This document shows positions 26,159 to 34,674 of a stretch of 64,000 bases of DNA, piece by piece. A program made the translations under genes and the position numbers. Every line of letters begins with the position of its first letter. Positions within the stretch are counted from its first letter, which is position 1. The DNA lies in contig JACPNN010000007.1 in NCBI GenBank assembly GCA_016185435.1, forward strand, positions 1-64,000, written 5' to 3'. The DNA is from Candidatus Aenigmatarchaeota archaeon (GTDB lineage Archaea; Aenigmatarchaeota; Aenigmatarchaeia; QMZP01). The notes beneath the pieces were generated by a model. That model worked only from the letters and a program-made list of their open reading frames with translations. It did no database searches and had not been told where the DNA came from.

Positions 26159-26645
26159 ATGCCTCTAAAGCTTTTTCTACAGCCTCTTTCGGTGAAAATG
26201 CTACAATCAGTTTTCTTATTTTTCTTTCATCTATAAAATCATCTCCGAGCTTATCCACCCATCCACCATACCCTTTTATTATGATAACGGGCTTGTCGGA
26301 CAAATATGCCATACTTATCTCATTTAATGTTCCTGCACCACCTCCTATTGCAATGATACAATCTGCTGACTGTACCAGTATGTTGTTTCTTAAGCCGAAA
26401 TCCAACCCAGAAATCGTTATATCTATATACTCATTTGCCAGCGGCTCGAGATAATTTGGAATAATTCCAATTGTTAACCCTCTACTGGCTTTGGCCCCTT
26501 TGGCCGCAGCTTTCATGACTCCTCCAAGGCCACCGCAAAGCAATACGCAATTATGGATCGCTACCTCCTTTCCTATTTCCTCAGCAGCCCTGGATAAATC
26601 TTCGCCTATCTCCCCATTATTTCCTATAACAGCAATTTTTATCAT
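26136..26645 (-). CDS. SLOG-fold protein (TIGR00725 type)
   Basis: 169 aa with the Rossmann-like SLOG/lysine-decarboxylase-like fold: IAVIGNNGE, LLCGGLGGVMKAAAKGAK, and the nucleotide-binding GGGAGTLNEISMAYL. TIGR00725 members probably bind or hydrolyse nucleotide derivatives. The ATG overlaps the glycosyltransferase stop as ATGA, which fixes the start. Confidence 0.8.
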   Translation of the reverse strand: MIKIAVIGNNGEIGEDLSRAAEEIGKEVAIHNCVLLCGGLGGVMKAAAKGAKASRGLTIGIIPNYLEPLANEYIDITISGLDFGLRNNILVQSADCIIAIGGGAGTLNEISMAYLSDKPVIIIKGYGGWVDKLGDDFIDERKIRKLIVAFSPKEAVEKALEAYETAVRA

Positions 26646-27478
26646 TTCCAATCCCTCAGGAATAGACCATAATAATAGCCAATCATAAAGAAAGTCACAG
26701 ATATGATTCTGTAAATTCCAAAAAAATCTAACCTTGCAGCATATTTCAAAGATGCCGCATATTCTTTAAGCCAGTATTTCAAATCTTTCTTTCCACTACT
26801 GTGGAATTTTTTTGAACCAAATATATGGTACCCCGTACCATGCCAAAATCTTCTTCTAATAATACTTTTCAAACTGCCTGAATACTGGTGGTAAACAAAC
26901 AAGTTTGGCACATAGGTTATTCTGTACCCTTTTGCAATAGCTTTGTCGCCCCATTCCCTTTCATCGGATATTGCTACATCCTCATCAAACTTTCCTACAA
27001 TATTAAACAGATTACGCGGCATCACGAAATGGCAGCCCAATACAACAGAATTAGTGCCAACTACATATCTCAAGAACGTATTTTTGTCTTGAGTTAATTG
27101 CATTTTTGCCCATTTATTTGCTCCAGAAAGAACACGAAAATCACCCACATATATGCCGTCTTCAAAAGTTTCTATGAAATTTAGATAATTGCTGGGGATT
27201 ATACAATCTGAATCTATAAAAAGCAAATATTTGCCTGAAGACATTTCAATACCAACATTTCTTGCCTCTGGGATGTTTATGTGCTTTTTTGATTTATATA
27301 TCACTATCTTGAGTCTTTTACTAATTTTTTTTTCAAGTACACTATTGTCACAAACAATTACAATTTCTCTTAATTTTTCGCTTTTTTTGGCTTTATAAAT
27401 GCTGTCTAATAAAATGTTTATGTGCCTTTCTCGCCCAGGACCTAACGGCACTATTAAACTAAGATCATGCAGGTTCAT
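26642..27478 (-). CDS. family 2 glycosyltransferase
   Basis: 278 aa. SLIVPLGPGRERHINILLDSI opens the GT-A fold; the sugar-nucleotide motif is FIDSDCIIPSNY. CHFVMPRNLFNIVGKFDEDVAISDEREWGDKAI carries the catalytic acidic region. It has no N-terminal membrane helix; the hydrophobic C-terminal stretch may attach to the membrane. It sits in the middle of a tightly overlapping operon with a deoxysugar reductase and a cupin isomerase, suggesting transfer of a modified sugar. Confidence 0.82.
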   Translation of the reverse strand: MNLHDLSLIVPLGPGRERHINILLDSIYKAKKSEKLREIVIVCDNSVLEKKISKRLKIVIYKSKKHINIPEARNVGIEMSSGKYLLFIDSDCIIPSNYLNFIETFEDGIYVGDFRVLSGANKWAKMQLTQDKNTFLRYVVGTNSVVLGCHFVMPRNLFNIVGKFDEDVAISDEREWGDKAIAKGYRITYVPNLFVYHQYSGSLKSIIRRRFWHGTGYHIFGSKKFHSSGKKDLKYWLKEYAASLKYAARLDFFGIYRIISVTFFMIGYYYGLFLRDWK

Positions 27479-28304
27479 AAGACGCCCTTTCCTGCCCAAA
27501 CACATTTTCTAGACTATGAGACACATATTCGACAAAATCAAGGCAACTATGAGCAAAATCGCTACCTATAGGTATACCTTGTCTTCGCCTTAAAATATCT
27601 TTCATGACTTCTGTCTGCTTTTCATCACTGAACTTTTTAGTATATTCCTCAACTATCTCCTCTTTGCCTACTTTCAGAATTCCTGCATACGCAAGCCGAC
27701 ATTTTGCAGCCATGATGGCAGAATATTCAGCAAAGTTCTCTATAGAATTTATATCAGCTGAGACATCTTCTGTTACATAGACTGTGCCTTCATTTCTATC
27801 CCCGATTAATCTCCTGACAACTGCAGATGAGCTTAAGTATCCTGCATTACTCAATCTCTGCCTCAATCCTCTTTTCATGTGATTGGCCAAAACAATGCTG
27901 GCGTATTTCTGGTCAATTTCCGGAATAAATCTCAGAATGTCGCTGCCTAAAAGCAATATGGCCGATTTTTTATAATCTAAAATGAAGAGAGATTGAAGCA
28001 GACTATAACCAATACTATTTTTTTGCGGCAACTCATCCTCGCCATATATTATCAAATCTACTCTTTCTCCAAGATTCGAAACAAACCCCTTATGGGCATC
28101 ATATAATCTGCGCACAAAATCCATATCATAATGGCCCTTATGAACCCTTATAATCATCCATAAGTCAATATCGCTTTTTCCTGGAACAAACTGGTTAACG
28201 CTTCCACTACCATATAAATATAGGGATCGTATATTCTCTATCTCAAGATCTTCCCTGAAAAGATTTTCTACAAATTCATTGCCTATTCCCAAAGGACTAG
28301 TCAT
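27465..28304 (-). CDS. Pol-beta-type nucleotidyltransferase (AadA-like)
   Basis: 279 aa. YLYGSGSVNQFVPGKSDIDLWMII is the GS...DxD active site, with the third acidic residue probably in RVDLIIYG. The helical C-terminal half, including the FAEYSAIMAAKCRLAYAG segment, recalls aminoglycoside adenylyltransferases, so adenylylation or nucleotidylation of a small molecule is likely. The start overlaps the 2H-phosphoesterase stop as ATGA. Confidence 0.75.
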   Translation of the reverse strand: MTSPLGIGNEFVENLFREDLEIENIRSLYLYGSGSVNQFVPGKSDIDLWMIIRVHKGHYDMDFVRRLYDAHKGFVSNLGERVDLIIYGEDELPQKNSIGYSLLQSLFILDYKKSAILLLGSDILRFIPEIDQKYASIVLANHMKRGLRQRLSNAGYLSSSAVVRRLIGDRNEGTVYVTEDVSADINSIENFAEYSAIMAAKCRLAYAGILKVGKEEIVEEYTKKFSDEKQTEVMKDILRRRQGIPIGSDFAHSCLDFVEYVSHSLENVFGQERASYEPA

Positions 28305-28984
28305 ATCTTCCCTTTTAAATCCACTGAAAATATCTTTTTATAACAGCCAACATTACGAAAAGAGAATGCTTCGACCATATGTACCCTTCTTACAAAAAAT
28401 TCACCTATTTCATAGCACCTGTATTTCTCGATGGCTTCCAAAAAAATCTGATTCGTATCAGAGTCGAATGACAAAATAGCAACATGTGGGATGTAATTTG
28501 AACCTTCTATAATCTGCATGTCACAAAATTTCCGCAGACCTCCACAAAGGCTTTCATGAATTTTATGTATGCTGCCATTCTTATTGAAAACCTGAACAAA
28601 CACACATGCTGGAAAGATGTTCAGCCCCTTTAAATTAATATTGAATGGCTCAAATTTCTCTAATGACGTCAGAACAGATTCCTTAATCCTTTCCCTGTCA
28701 TAGCCATTATCCCATCCTATATGCTTAACTGTTATGTGAAAGTAGAGGGGATGATAAAACTTATGCCGATGTTCAATTGTCTCTAAATCAGCCTGAATCT
28801 GCTGTATAGGCTTCCATAGTTTTTGGTTCACATCTATTTGGATTGCCAAATAAGGCGGGTTATCTTTCCTCGAAAAGACACTTTCGCTAATCTTCTCTAC
28901 TTTGTTTTCTGAAGCAAATCCTTTAAACCTGTTCCAGTTCCTTTCAAACAACGTTTCTTGATTAATTCTTTTCATTATTCCCAT
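28301..28984 (-). CDS. 2H phosphoesterase (2'-5' RNA ligase-like)
   Basis: 227 aa. The two H-x-[T/I/S] motifs of the 2H superfamily are visible: YFHITVKHIG near the middle and YIPHVAILSF later, about 85 residues apart. Such enzymes open or form cyclic phosphodiesters. The chosen ATG follows a GGTGA ribosome binding site; an in-frame ATG five codons upstream is also possible. Co-transcription with a nucleotidyltransferase suggests nucleotide chemistry on the operon's product. Confidence 0.75.
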   Translation of the reverse strand: MGIMKRINQETLFERNWNRFKGFASENKVEKISESVFSRKDNPPYLAIQIDVNQKLWKPIQQIQADLETIEHRHKFYHPLYFHITVKHIGWDNGYDRERIKESVLTSLEKFEPFNINLKGLNIFPACVFVQVFNKNGSIHKIHESLCGGLRKFCDMQIIEGSNYIPHVAILSFDSDTNQIFLEAIEKYRCYEIGEFFVRRVHMVEAFSFRNVGCYKKIFSVDLKGKI

Positions 28985-28988
28985 GAGG

Positions 28989-29336
28989 TCACCATACATC
29001 AGGCTTATTTTTGTTGTATTTTATCGAGAGAAAACTAATCCATTTGCAATCAGTCACCGCTTTTATGACATGATATTCATAGGGTTTGATTTCAAAAACA
29101 TTACCTTCGCTGAAACGTCGCTTCTGTCTTCTCCCTGACATCACATTCTCTATCAAAACTTCTATACTGCCTTCCATAACAAGAAATTTCTCTCTTGTTT
29201 TCATATGGTAATGGTTTCCTCTGGTTGTACCTTTTTTTGTAGCTACATAATTGGCTTCCTTCCAAGCTTTCAGATCAAAGCTTTGAATTTTTCCTCTACC
29301 ATCTATATAGATATTTTTGCTTTCCACCACCCTCAT
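28989..29336 (-). CDS. WxcM-like cupin (sugar ketoisomerase family)
   Basis: 115 aa single-domain cupin with the metal/substrate histidines in TTRGNHYHMKTREKFLVMEGS and the second motif in NVFEIKPYEYHVIKAV. FdtA/WxcM-type 3,4-ketoisomerases of dTDP-6-deoxyhexoses have this size and pattern. The ATGA overlap with the RmlD-like gene fixes the start and supports a joint role in deoxysugar synthesis. Confidence 0.78.
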   Translation of the reverse strand: MRVVESKNIYIDGRGKIQSFDLKAWKEANYVATKKGTTRGNHYHMKTREKFLVMEGSIEVLIENVMSGRRQKRRFSEGNVFEIKPYEYHVIKAVTDCKWISFLSIKYNKNKPDVW

Positions 29337-30196
29337 AATCTCACCATATCATTCAAATAGTAGTGGATGCCACAGTCTTCGATTCCTGAAGGCATTTCAC
29401 TCCTTCTCAGAGAACTATCCAGTGGCCTGTCAAAACCTTCTGAAATATAAGCAGACATCTCTATTAGCGATGTCTGAAAGCCTAATGCCTGACAAATTAA
29501 TATCCCCAACTCATAGCGGCTCAATCTTTGGCCACCAACTGCATGAAACACACCTCTTTTTTTCTTTTCTATAAGCATTTCTATAATTCCACAAAGCTCC
29601 TTCACGTATGTCGGCGACGAATACAGATCGGAATATAGACTCACTCTATCGCCCCTTTCGAGATGCTCTATAAGAAATTTCACAAAATTGTCTCTGTTTC
29701 CATATGGAAGTCCGTACACAGATGATGTCCTACATATCAAATACCGTACATTATGCTCTTTTATTATCCCTTCAGCGTCAAGCTTTGTCCTGCCATAAAA
29801 ATTGACGGGGTTAGATACATCATCCTCTTTATAATAACCTCTTTTTCCGTCAAATACCTGATCAGTAGATATGAAGATAAAATACGAAGACATCTCTTCA
29901 GCCATTTGCACCAATTTTTCTACAGACAAGTAGTTGATTTTATAAGCCTTTTTCCTTTCCTTTTCACATTCCCTGAGATCGGTCATTCCTGCACAATGTA
30001 TTATTATGTCAGGACAGTAGCCCCTTATTTTTTCAATGGCAGGTGTTGCCAAATCTATCTTCACATTCTCTACATCAGAAACAGCATGGCATTTGTTTTT
30101 GTTGCTAACTGCTATGGTTCTATACTTTTTTTGAAGGTTATTGACCATATAATTTCCTATAAAACCGCTTGCACCTGTGATAAGGCAAGTTTTCAT
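29333..30196 (-). CDS. RmlD-like NAD(P)-dependent sugar reductase
   Basis: 287 aa extended SDR: GASGFIG at the N-terminus for NAD(P), IHCAGMTDLRECE, the catalytic ISTDQVFDG with YGRTK (Tyr-x3-Lys), and VYGLPYG. The closest pattern is dTDP-4-dehydrorhamnose reductase. It is the first gene after the box at 30307-30349, with an untranslated leader of about 90 nt containing a 17-codon frame, and leads the seven-gene sugar/nucleotide operon. Confidence 0.85.
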   Translation of the reverse strand: MKTCLITGASGFIGNYMVNNLQKKYRTIAVSNKNKCHAVSDVENVKIDLATPAIEKIRGYCPDIIIHCAGMTDLRECEKERKKAYKINYLSVEKLVQMAEEMSSYFIFISTDQVFDGKRGYYKEDDVSNPVNFYGRTKLDAEGIIKEHNVRYLICRTSSVYGLPYGNRDNFVKFLIEHLERGDRVSLYSDLYSSPTYVKELCGIIEMLIEKKKRGVFHAVGGQRLSRYELGILICQALGFQTSLIEMSAYISEGFDRPLDSSLRRSEMPSGIEDCGIHYYLNDMVRL

Positions 30197-30306
30197 ATGT
30201 TACCTTCGATTTCATTACCAAAAGGCTCTAAGCGCATATTTGCCTTCCTACAATGTCCCCAAGATACCTGATTCTGGTCATAGTGTTTGTGTTTAATCTA
30301 TCGAAT

Positions 30307-30349
30307 GGTAAATACATTGAGTTTAGCTAAAATCAACCAGAAGGTTTAA
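30307..30349 (-). promoter_or_regulatory. 43-bp cluster promoter/operator box, copy 2
   Basis: Same 43-bp element as at 25428 and 34921, with AAATCAACC-AGAAGGTTTAA in the plus orientation and the minus-strand TATA box TGTATTTACC at its far end, directed at the RmlD-like gene. Spacing within the element is identical in all three copies. Confidence 0.78.
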
Positions 30350-30467
30350 GATGAGAATTCAATGGAATGTTATCAAAACTACTGAGTGAATTTAACTCTA
30401 TTATTTTTTCGATGTTCTATAGGCCGAAGCCAACTACAATTCCTTTGAAATCAGCGAAAATATTCAA

Positions 30468-31037
30468 TTACCCCTTCTCTATTAACCACTCTTTCAAATT
30501 CTTTTTAGAGATATCCCACTTTTTTCCCACTTCCCTTACACGCTCCCAGATATATTTCTGCCACCCTCCAAATTCTGCTTTTTTGCAAAGACGTTTGACT
30601 TCTTTTTCTGGCAGGATACTAGCAGATATACGTTTTGCACTCAAATATATAACAGCCTCTATCTCTACCCTACCAGCCTCATCTTTACTAAAAAAAGTAT
30701 AAATATTATTATCAAGAAAAATATTATGAATCAGCATCCTTATAAGTTGAAATAAAACAAAATCCTTATCCTCGTCATATATATTTATCAACAATGGAGC
30801 TGGGATGCTTTCATTATACCCTTCAAAAATAAAGACTTCTAGTTTTCTTGTTTTCCATTCATATCCCGTACATTTTACTATTTCGGCTAAAATTTTTCCT
30901 TTATACGAGCCCCAATATTCTTCGAATTTCTGGCAAAATCTGTCAAGCCTTTTCTCATCATATCTACTTTTAAGAATATATAACTGTAGTGCTGGGCTCC
31001 ATCCAATGCTTATTTCTGGCACATTACTCTCTTCCAT
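30468..31037 (-). CDS. degenerate paralogue of the HELAH cluster protein (pseudoprotease)
   Basis: 189 aa, clearly homologous to the product of 34058-34669: KCTGYEW/KYTGFGW, VFIFEGYNESIPAPLLIN/VWIFDGYQPSVSYPLLLN, KKWDISKKNLKEWL/SKWDLEKMPLSKWF. At the place of the zinc motif HELAH this protein reads RMLIH, losing the first His and the catalytic Glu. It is last in the RiPP operon and overlaps sagB by 14 bp. The obvious model is an inactive partner that binds substrate or stabilises the active copy. The ATG follows the in-operon overlap; a longer frame is rejected. Confidence 0.72.
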   Translation of the reverse strand: MEESNVPEISIGWSPALQLYILKSRYDEKRLDRFCQKFEEYWGSYKGKILAEIVKCTGYEWKTRKLEVFIFEGYNESIPAPLLINIYDEDKDFVLFQLIRMLIHNIFLDNNIYTFFSKDEAGRVEIEAVIYLSAKRISASILPEKEVKRLCKKAEFGGWQKYIWERVREVGKKWDISKKNLKEWLIEKG

Positions 31038-31779
31038 AACCACCAAGCGCAAGCAAATAAATAGCCGACTCATTCATCCCATCTATATCCAAAAGGCTAT
31101 TTATCCTGTCATCTAAAAAACCGCCTATACCGCAGCAACCAAGACCTAACAGAGGCGAAATGAGGTAAATGTTTTGGGCCAGATGGCCAGCCTCCAGAAA
31201 GGCATACCTATAACCCCTTTCACCATATTTGCTTTGAACTCTATCAAAAATGCAGGTTATCACTATGACTGCTGAAGCGGTTTTTATCATCTCCTGTTTT
31301 CCTACCAACTGAAATATGATGTTGCCGAAATTCCCTTCCAATAGAAGCTCAATACTATTTTCCTTGACATTGTAATGATATGCACCACTCCCAATTTCCT
31401 TCGATTTTAATATTATCGGATAAATTTCCAATGGATAGCGGGCACCTGCCGATGGATATGCCCTTAGGGCAGAGTCCCACGTGCCGGATTTGTAGGTTAT
31501 CCCGGCAGAATAGAGGAGTATGGCCGATAACTGCCCTTTTCTTAATAATTTGCTGTCAAAATTCCTCACTGAACGCCTTTTTTTGAAAATATCCCTGGGA
31601 AAAGTTGTGGTTTTTTCCTTTTTATCCAAATATAGCCTTTCCATTCTGGGATAAATTTTATAGTGTATTTTCAGCCAAGATGATGGTATTGTGGACAAAT
31701 TTTCATCGAATCTTTTCACCTTTGTATTCTCATTCAGCATCACTGAAAGCGGAATTCCTAGGATTCTGTCATTTTTCAT
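31024..31779 (-). CDS. sagB: SagB-type FMN-dependent azoline dehydrogenase
   Basis: 251 aa nitroreductase-fold protein with the SagB pattern: KKRRSVRNFDSKLL (FMN phosphate contacts), YPSAGARYPLEIYPI, YRYAFLEAGHLAQNIYL and GLGCCGIGGFLDD. In TOMM pathways the enzyme oxidises azolines made by the YcaO protein to thiazoles or oxazoles. It follows ycaO by two bases. Confidence 0.88.
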   Translation of the reverse strand: MKNDRILGIPLSVMLNENTKVKRFDENLSTIPSSWLKIHYKIYPRMERLYLDKKEKTTTFPRDIFKKRRSVRNFDSKLLRKGQLSAILLYSAGITYKSGTWDSALRAYPSAGARYPLEIYPIILKSKEIGSGAYHYNVKENSIELLLEGNFGNIIFQLVGKQEMIKTASAVIVITCIFDRVQSKYGERGYRYAFLEAGHLAQNIYLISPLLGLGCCGIGGFLDDRINSLLDIDGMNESAIYLLALGGYGRE

Positions 31780-31781
31780 AG

Positions 31782-33107
31782 TTATAAGAATGGGTGCGGA
31801 ATTCTGTTTAGCTCACCCCCCCTCTTTCTATGAAATCCCAGTGTTTCAGGCACGCTGTACAGCCTCTCACCCCCAAGATATTTATATTCCTCATTCAGGT
31901 GCAATGGATGCATCTGAGGAATCAGAATCTTCACAACCTTGAATCCTATTTCTCTTATTTCTGGCGTCGTCAAATCTCTGAAGAAAACATCCATTTTTTT
32001 CAGAAAAGAAAAGCAAACTTCGAGCATGTTTTTCTTACCCACTTTCTTGTATTCATTTACACTCTTTGTTTCTTTAGATTTCAGCAGAAAATCGAGATGT
32101 TTTATCATATTCCTCTTAGACCAGAAAATCCCTCTTTTATCTATGTCATCCAGCAATTCATTTCTTTCTGAAATCCTCTCATCAGGTTTCAGAAGGAGCT
32201 CTCTTATCCATGGCCTTGTGAGATAGGCTTCTTCCATAGCGCCTATAATAGTCTTTTCAGCATCTAAGCCTGCCTTTGCGCCTACTGTTATTGCCGGCCC
32301 CTTTCCTGTTCTATCGACCAAAATACCAAGAAAAACCGGTATTTGTATGTCAGTGGTAATGTCAAAGACACGTATCTCAAGCCTGTATCTCCTGTAAGCA
32401 GAAACCAGCTTGCCTATGGCATCGTTTTCACTTGCCTCCAGATCCACCTCCGCAGCAGGCATTTTGTTCAGATAATAAATCATAAAGGCATCCCTTTCGA
32501 CAACCTCACAAAGGCCTCTGTAAATAGCTCCGGAATATGTGATACCACAGGCGCTGCCTGTAGATATCGGCAATCTGATTATCCTTTCCTTCCTAAAACT
32601 GTATGGCACATAAACCAACTGAGCCGGCACCATTATATTCTTTCTTTTGAAAAATGAGTAAGCTTCAGTCCATCTAAACTCAGTTTTTTCGTCAAATCTG
32701 CAAATTTTAAATTGCGGTCTTGACAGCTGTTTCACACTGAATTTTCTGAACTCGACCGGATTCACAGCATCCCTTTCTATATCCTTGTGTGCAGCAATCA
32801 CAAAATCCTTTTCCTTATATATGGCAGAGCAATACCGTTCCATGGCCTCTGCCAGAGCTCTTAATTCTGCTATTTTGCTGTCGAACGACACTCCTCCAGT
32901 TATTTCGTCTTGCTTGTAACAGTCAGAAAACACTGATGTATCACAAAGGTTGGCAACGAAAGTGCAAATTTTCGGCTCGTCATTGAAGAAAAGGATTCGA
33001 CCAAGATTTTTTACTATCCCTGTTTTTGGATGAATTATTTTCCTTGCCGCCTGCAATGTTTCATCCATGGGCTTTTCCCTAACTCCAAAATCATGTTTAA
33101 ATTCCAT
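31782..33107 (-). CDS. ycaO: YcaO-domain cyclodehydratase (TOMM D protein)
   Basis: 441 aa. ATP-site motifs of the YcaO fold are present: ELRALAEAMERYCSA, SGAIYRGLCEVVERDAFMIYYL and KTIIGAMEEAYLTRPW. The C-terminus ends in NRIPHPFL, resembling the Pro-rich tail that TOMM cyclodehydratases insert into the active site. The neighbours (ThiF/RRE protein, SagB, Cys-rich peptide) indicate azoline formation rather than the methanogen thioamidation role or RimO-type function. The ATG follows GGGTG; a GTG six codons upstream is possible. Confidence 0.9.
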   Translation of the reverse strand: MEFKHDFGVREKPMDETLQAARKIIHPKTGIVKNLGRILFFNDEPKICTFVANLCDTSVFSDCYKQDEITGGVSFDSKIAELRALAEAMERYCSAIYKEKDFVIAAHKDIERDAVNPVEFRKFSVKQLSRPQFKICRFDEKTEFRWTEAYSFFKRKNIMVPAQLVYVPYSFRKERIIRLPISTGSACGITYSGAIYRGLCEVVERDAFMIYYLNKMPAAEVDLEASENDAIGKLVSAYRRYRLEIRVFDITTDIQIPVFLGILVDRTGKGPAITVGAKAGLDAEKTIIGAMEEAYLTRPWIRELLLKPDERISERNELLDDIDKRGIFWSKRNMIKHLDFLLKSKETKSVNEYKKVGKKNMLEVCFSFLKKMDVFFRDLTTPEIREIGFKVVKILIPQMHPLHLNEEYKYLGGERLYSVPETLGFHRKRGGELNRIPHPFL

Positions 33108-34089
33108 ATTTTCTGCACCCTTCACAATTTGGAACCCTTAAAACAGGCATCTTGTCAATCTCGGTTTTCTCGAAGTCAATAGAAATAACACTGTTATATG
33201 ATTGCGGTTCTGCGTACTTGCTCAATATTTTTACAGCTTCGATGGCAGTGAACTGCGCCACTATTTTATGGAAAACCGGAAGATGCCCTAGGATTTCAGG
33301 ATTCCTTTTCTCATACTCGTCATAAATTACATATTCCTTCAATTTTTCTGCATTGGATATACTCCTATAAACATAACATAGATAGCAGGAAGTTATACCT
33401 GGAATGACTGTCGGGCCTATCTCCCCCATTCCATTCACTATTCTGCAGCTAAGCCATTCATTGCCATTTTCAGCGCATATTTTGTTTATGTTTTTAGTCA
33501 GAGCAGGGTTATGCGAATCCTCGCAAAGCAAAAGCAACTGCGATTTTGACAAAAAATATTTCCATTTCTTGTCATCTCTGACATCGTAATATTCAATTCT
33601 TGCATGCCCTTTTCCGGCATTTCTGAATTTTTTGTTTGCCGCTGCCTCTACATTTGTTCTGATCCTTTTAAGACCGAAAGAAACCATCTCTTCGATAACA
33701 TTCATGGCCATAGATCCTGAACCAACAACACATACTGAAGAATTTTCTACCTTTGCATTAATTTCAGACCAATTGCCGAATCTGGAGAAATAAACTTCCT
33801 TACATGAAACCCGTTCAGTATCAGATTTAAGGGGCAAATTCACTATCAGCCCCTTTTCAGACAATATTCTGCATATTCCGCCGACAGTGTCTGCCGAAAT
33901 CCCACTTCTGTTCCCTATATCCTTAAGCGAAAACCTGCCATTAAGGAACTTCAGAAGTTTTTTCAAGACAGGCACAGATCTCCCTTCTATCAAAACCTCC
34001 CTTTCAGGAGACTTGAATTTAAGCTTCCTTTCTTCCACTTCAAAAATACCAAAATATTCAGGTATCTTCGGCTTTGTCAACTTGTACAT
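33097..34089 (-). CDS. ThiF/E1-like partner protein with RRE-like N-terminus (TOMM C protein)
   Basis: 330 aa. Residues about 25-90 form a small winged helix (VPVLKKLLKFLNGRFSLKDIGNRSGISADTVGGICRILSEKGLIV) typical of the PqqD-like RiPP recognition element. The E1-like part has VCVVGSGSMAMNVIEEMVSFG but lacks the adenylation Arg/Asp set. SCYLCY and CEGC supply the two CxxC pairs of the structural zinc. In TOMM systems this protein binds the leader peptide and activates YcaO. It overlaps the upstream protease gene by 32 bp. Confidence 0.78.
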   Translation of the reverse strand: MYKLTKPKIPEYFGIFEVEERKLKFKSPEREVLIEGRSVPVLKKLLKFLNGRFSLKDIGNRSGISADTVGGICRILSEKGLIVNLPLKSDTERVSCKEVYFSRFGNWSEINAKVENSSVCVVGSGSMAMNVIEEMVSFGLKRIRTNVEAAANKKFRNAGKGHARIEYYDVRDDKKWKYFLSKSQLLLLCEDSHNPALTKNINKICAENGNEWLSCRIVNGMGEIGPTVIPGITSCYLCYVYRSISNAEKLKEYVIYDEYEKRNPEILGHLPVFHKIVAQFTAIEAVKILSKYAEPQSYNSVISIDFEKTEIDKMPVLRVPNCEGCRKYGI

Positions 34090-34669
34090 AGTTACGGACC
34101 CTATAGATTTTATTTCCGCCAAACCACTTCGACAGCGGCATCTTTTCAAGATCCCATTTACTCTCAAGATTTTTCATGCGGTCAAGAACAAACTTGTAGG
34201 CGGTCCCGGCGACCACATCTTTTTCGTACATTCTTTGCACAGCCTCGGCGCCGAAAATACGAATCGAGACTTTTTTTGCCACGATTTCTGCTATGGCTTC
34301 CATCTCCCTTGCAACGAAATGCGGAGACGGGTGCGCTACTTCAAGTATGGGGAATGTCAATACATGAGCAAGTTCATGCACCAGAGCATGCAAGGTCATC
34401 ATCTTGTCGAAAGAATGGCAGTTCAACAAAAGAGGGTAGCTGACAGAAGGCTGATATCCATCGAATATCCAGACATTTATGGAGCTCAACCCTTCAGGCC
34501 AGCCAAACCCTGTATATTTCTCTATCCATTTCAGCACATCCGCTGAATATCCTTGAAAATATCTGCCGAATTCCTCTGTGAATCGCTCTAAAGCATCGAA
34601 GTCGCCTCTATTCCCAATAATCTCGCTCTGAAGCCAGTAACTGCATCTGAACGAAATTTCTGGCATCAT
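34058..34669 (-). CDS. HELAH metalloprotease-like protein, candidate leader peptidase
   Basis: 203 aa. LHALVHELAHVL (HELAH at 98-102) is a zincin motif, followed about 22 residues later by an acidic helix REMEAIAEIVAKK that can supply the third zinc ligand. There is no signal peptide, so it should act in the cytoplasm. It is encoded five bases after the precursor and directly before the ThiF-like gene, the position expected of a leader-removing or maturation enzyme. No characterised family is recognised; a degenerate paralogue ends the same operon. Confidence 0.72.
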   Translation of the reverse strand: MMPEISFRCSYWLQSEIIGNRGDFDALERFTEEFGRYFQGYSADVLKWIEKYTGFGWPEGLSSINVWIFDGYQPSVSYPLLLNCHSFDKMMTLHALVHELAHVLTFPILEVAHPSPHFVAREMEAIAEIVAKKVSIRIFGAEAVQRMYEKDVVAGTAYKFVLDRMKNLESKWDLEKMPLSKWFGGNKIYRVRNYVQVDKAEDT

Positions 34670-34674
34670 ATCTG

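Noticed and set aside
30367-30702. 111-codon plus-strand frame directly after box copy 2
   Set aside because: Most of it is antisense to the pseudoprotease gene, whose homology is clear; it is Ser/Phe/Leu-rich without motifs.
33185-33197. A sixth ATAAC-N3-GTTAT palindrome
   Set aside because: Lies inside the ThiF-like coding region, far from the origin cluster; most likely chance or coding constraint.
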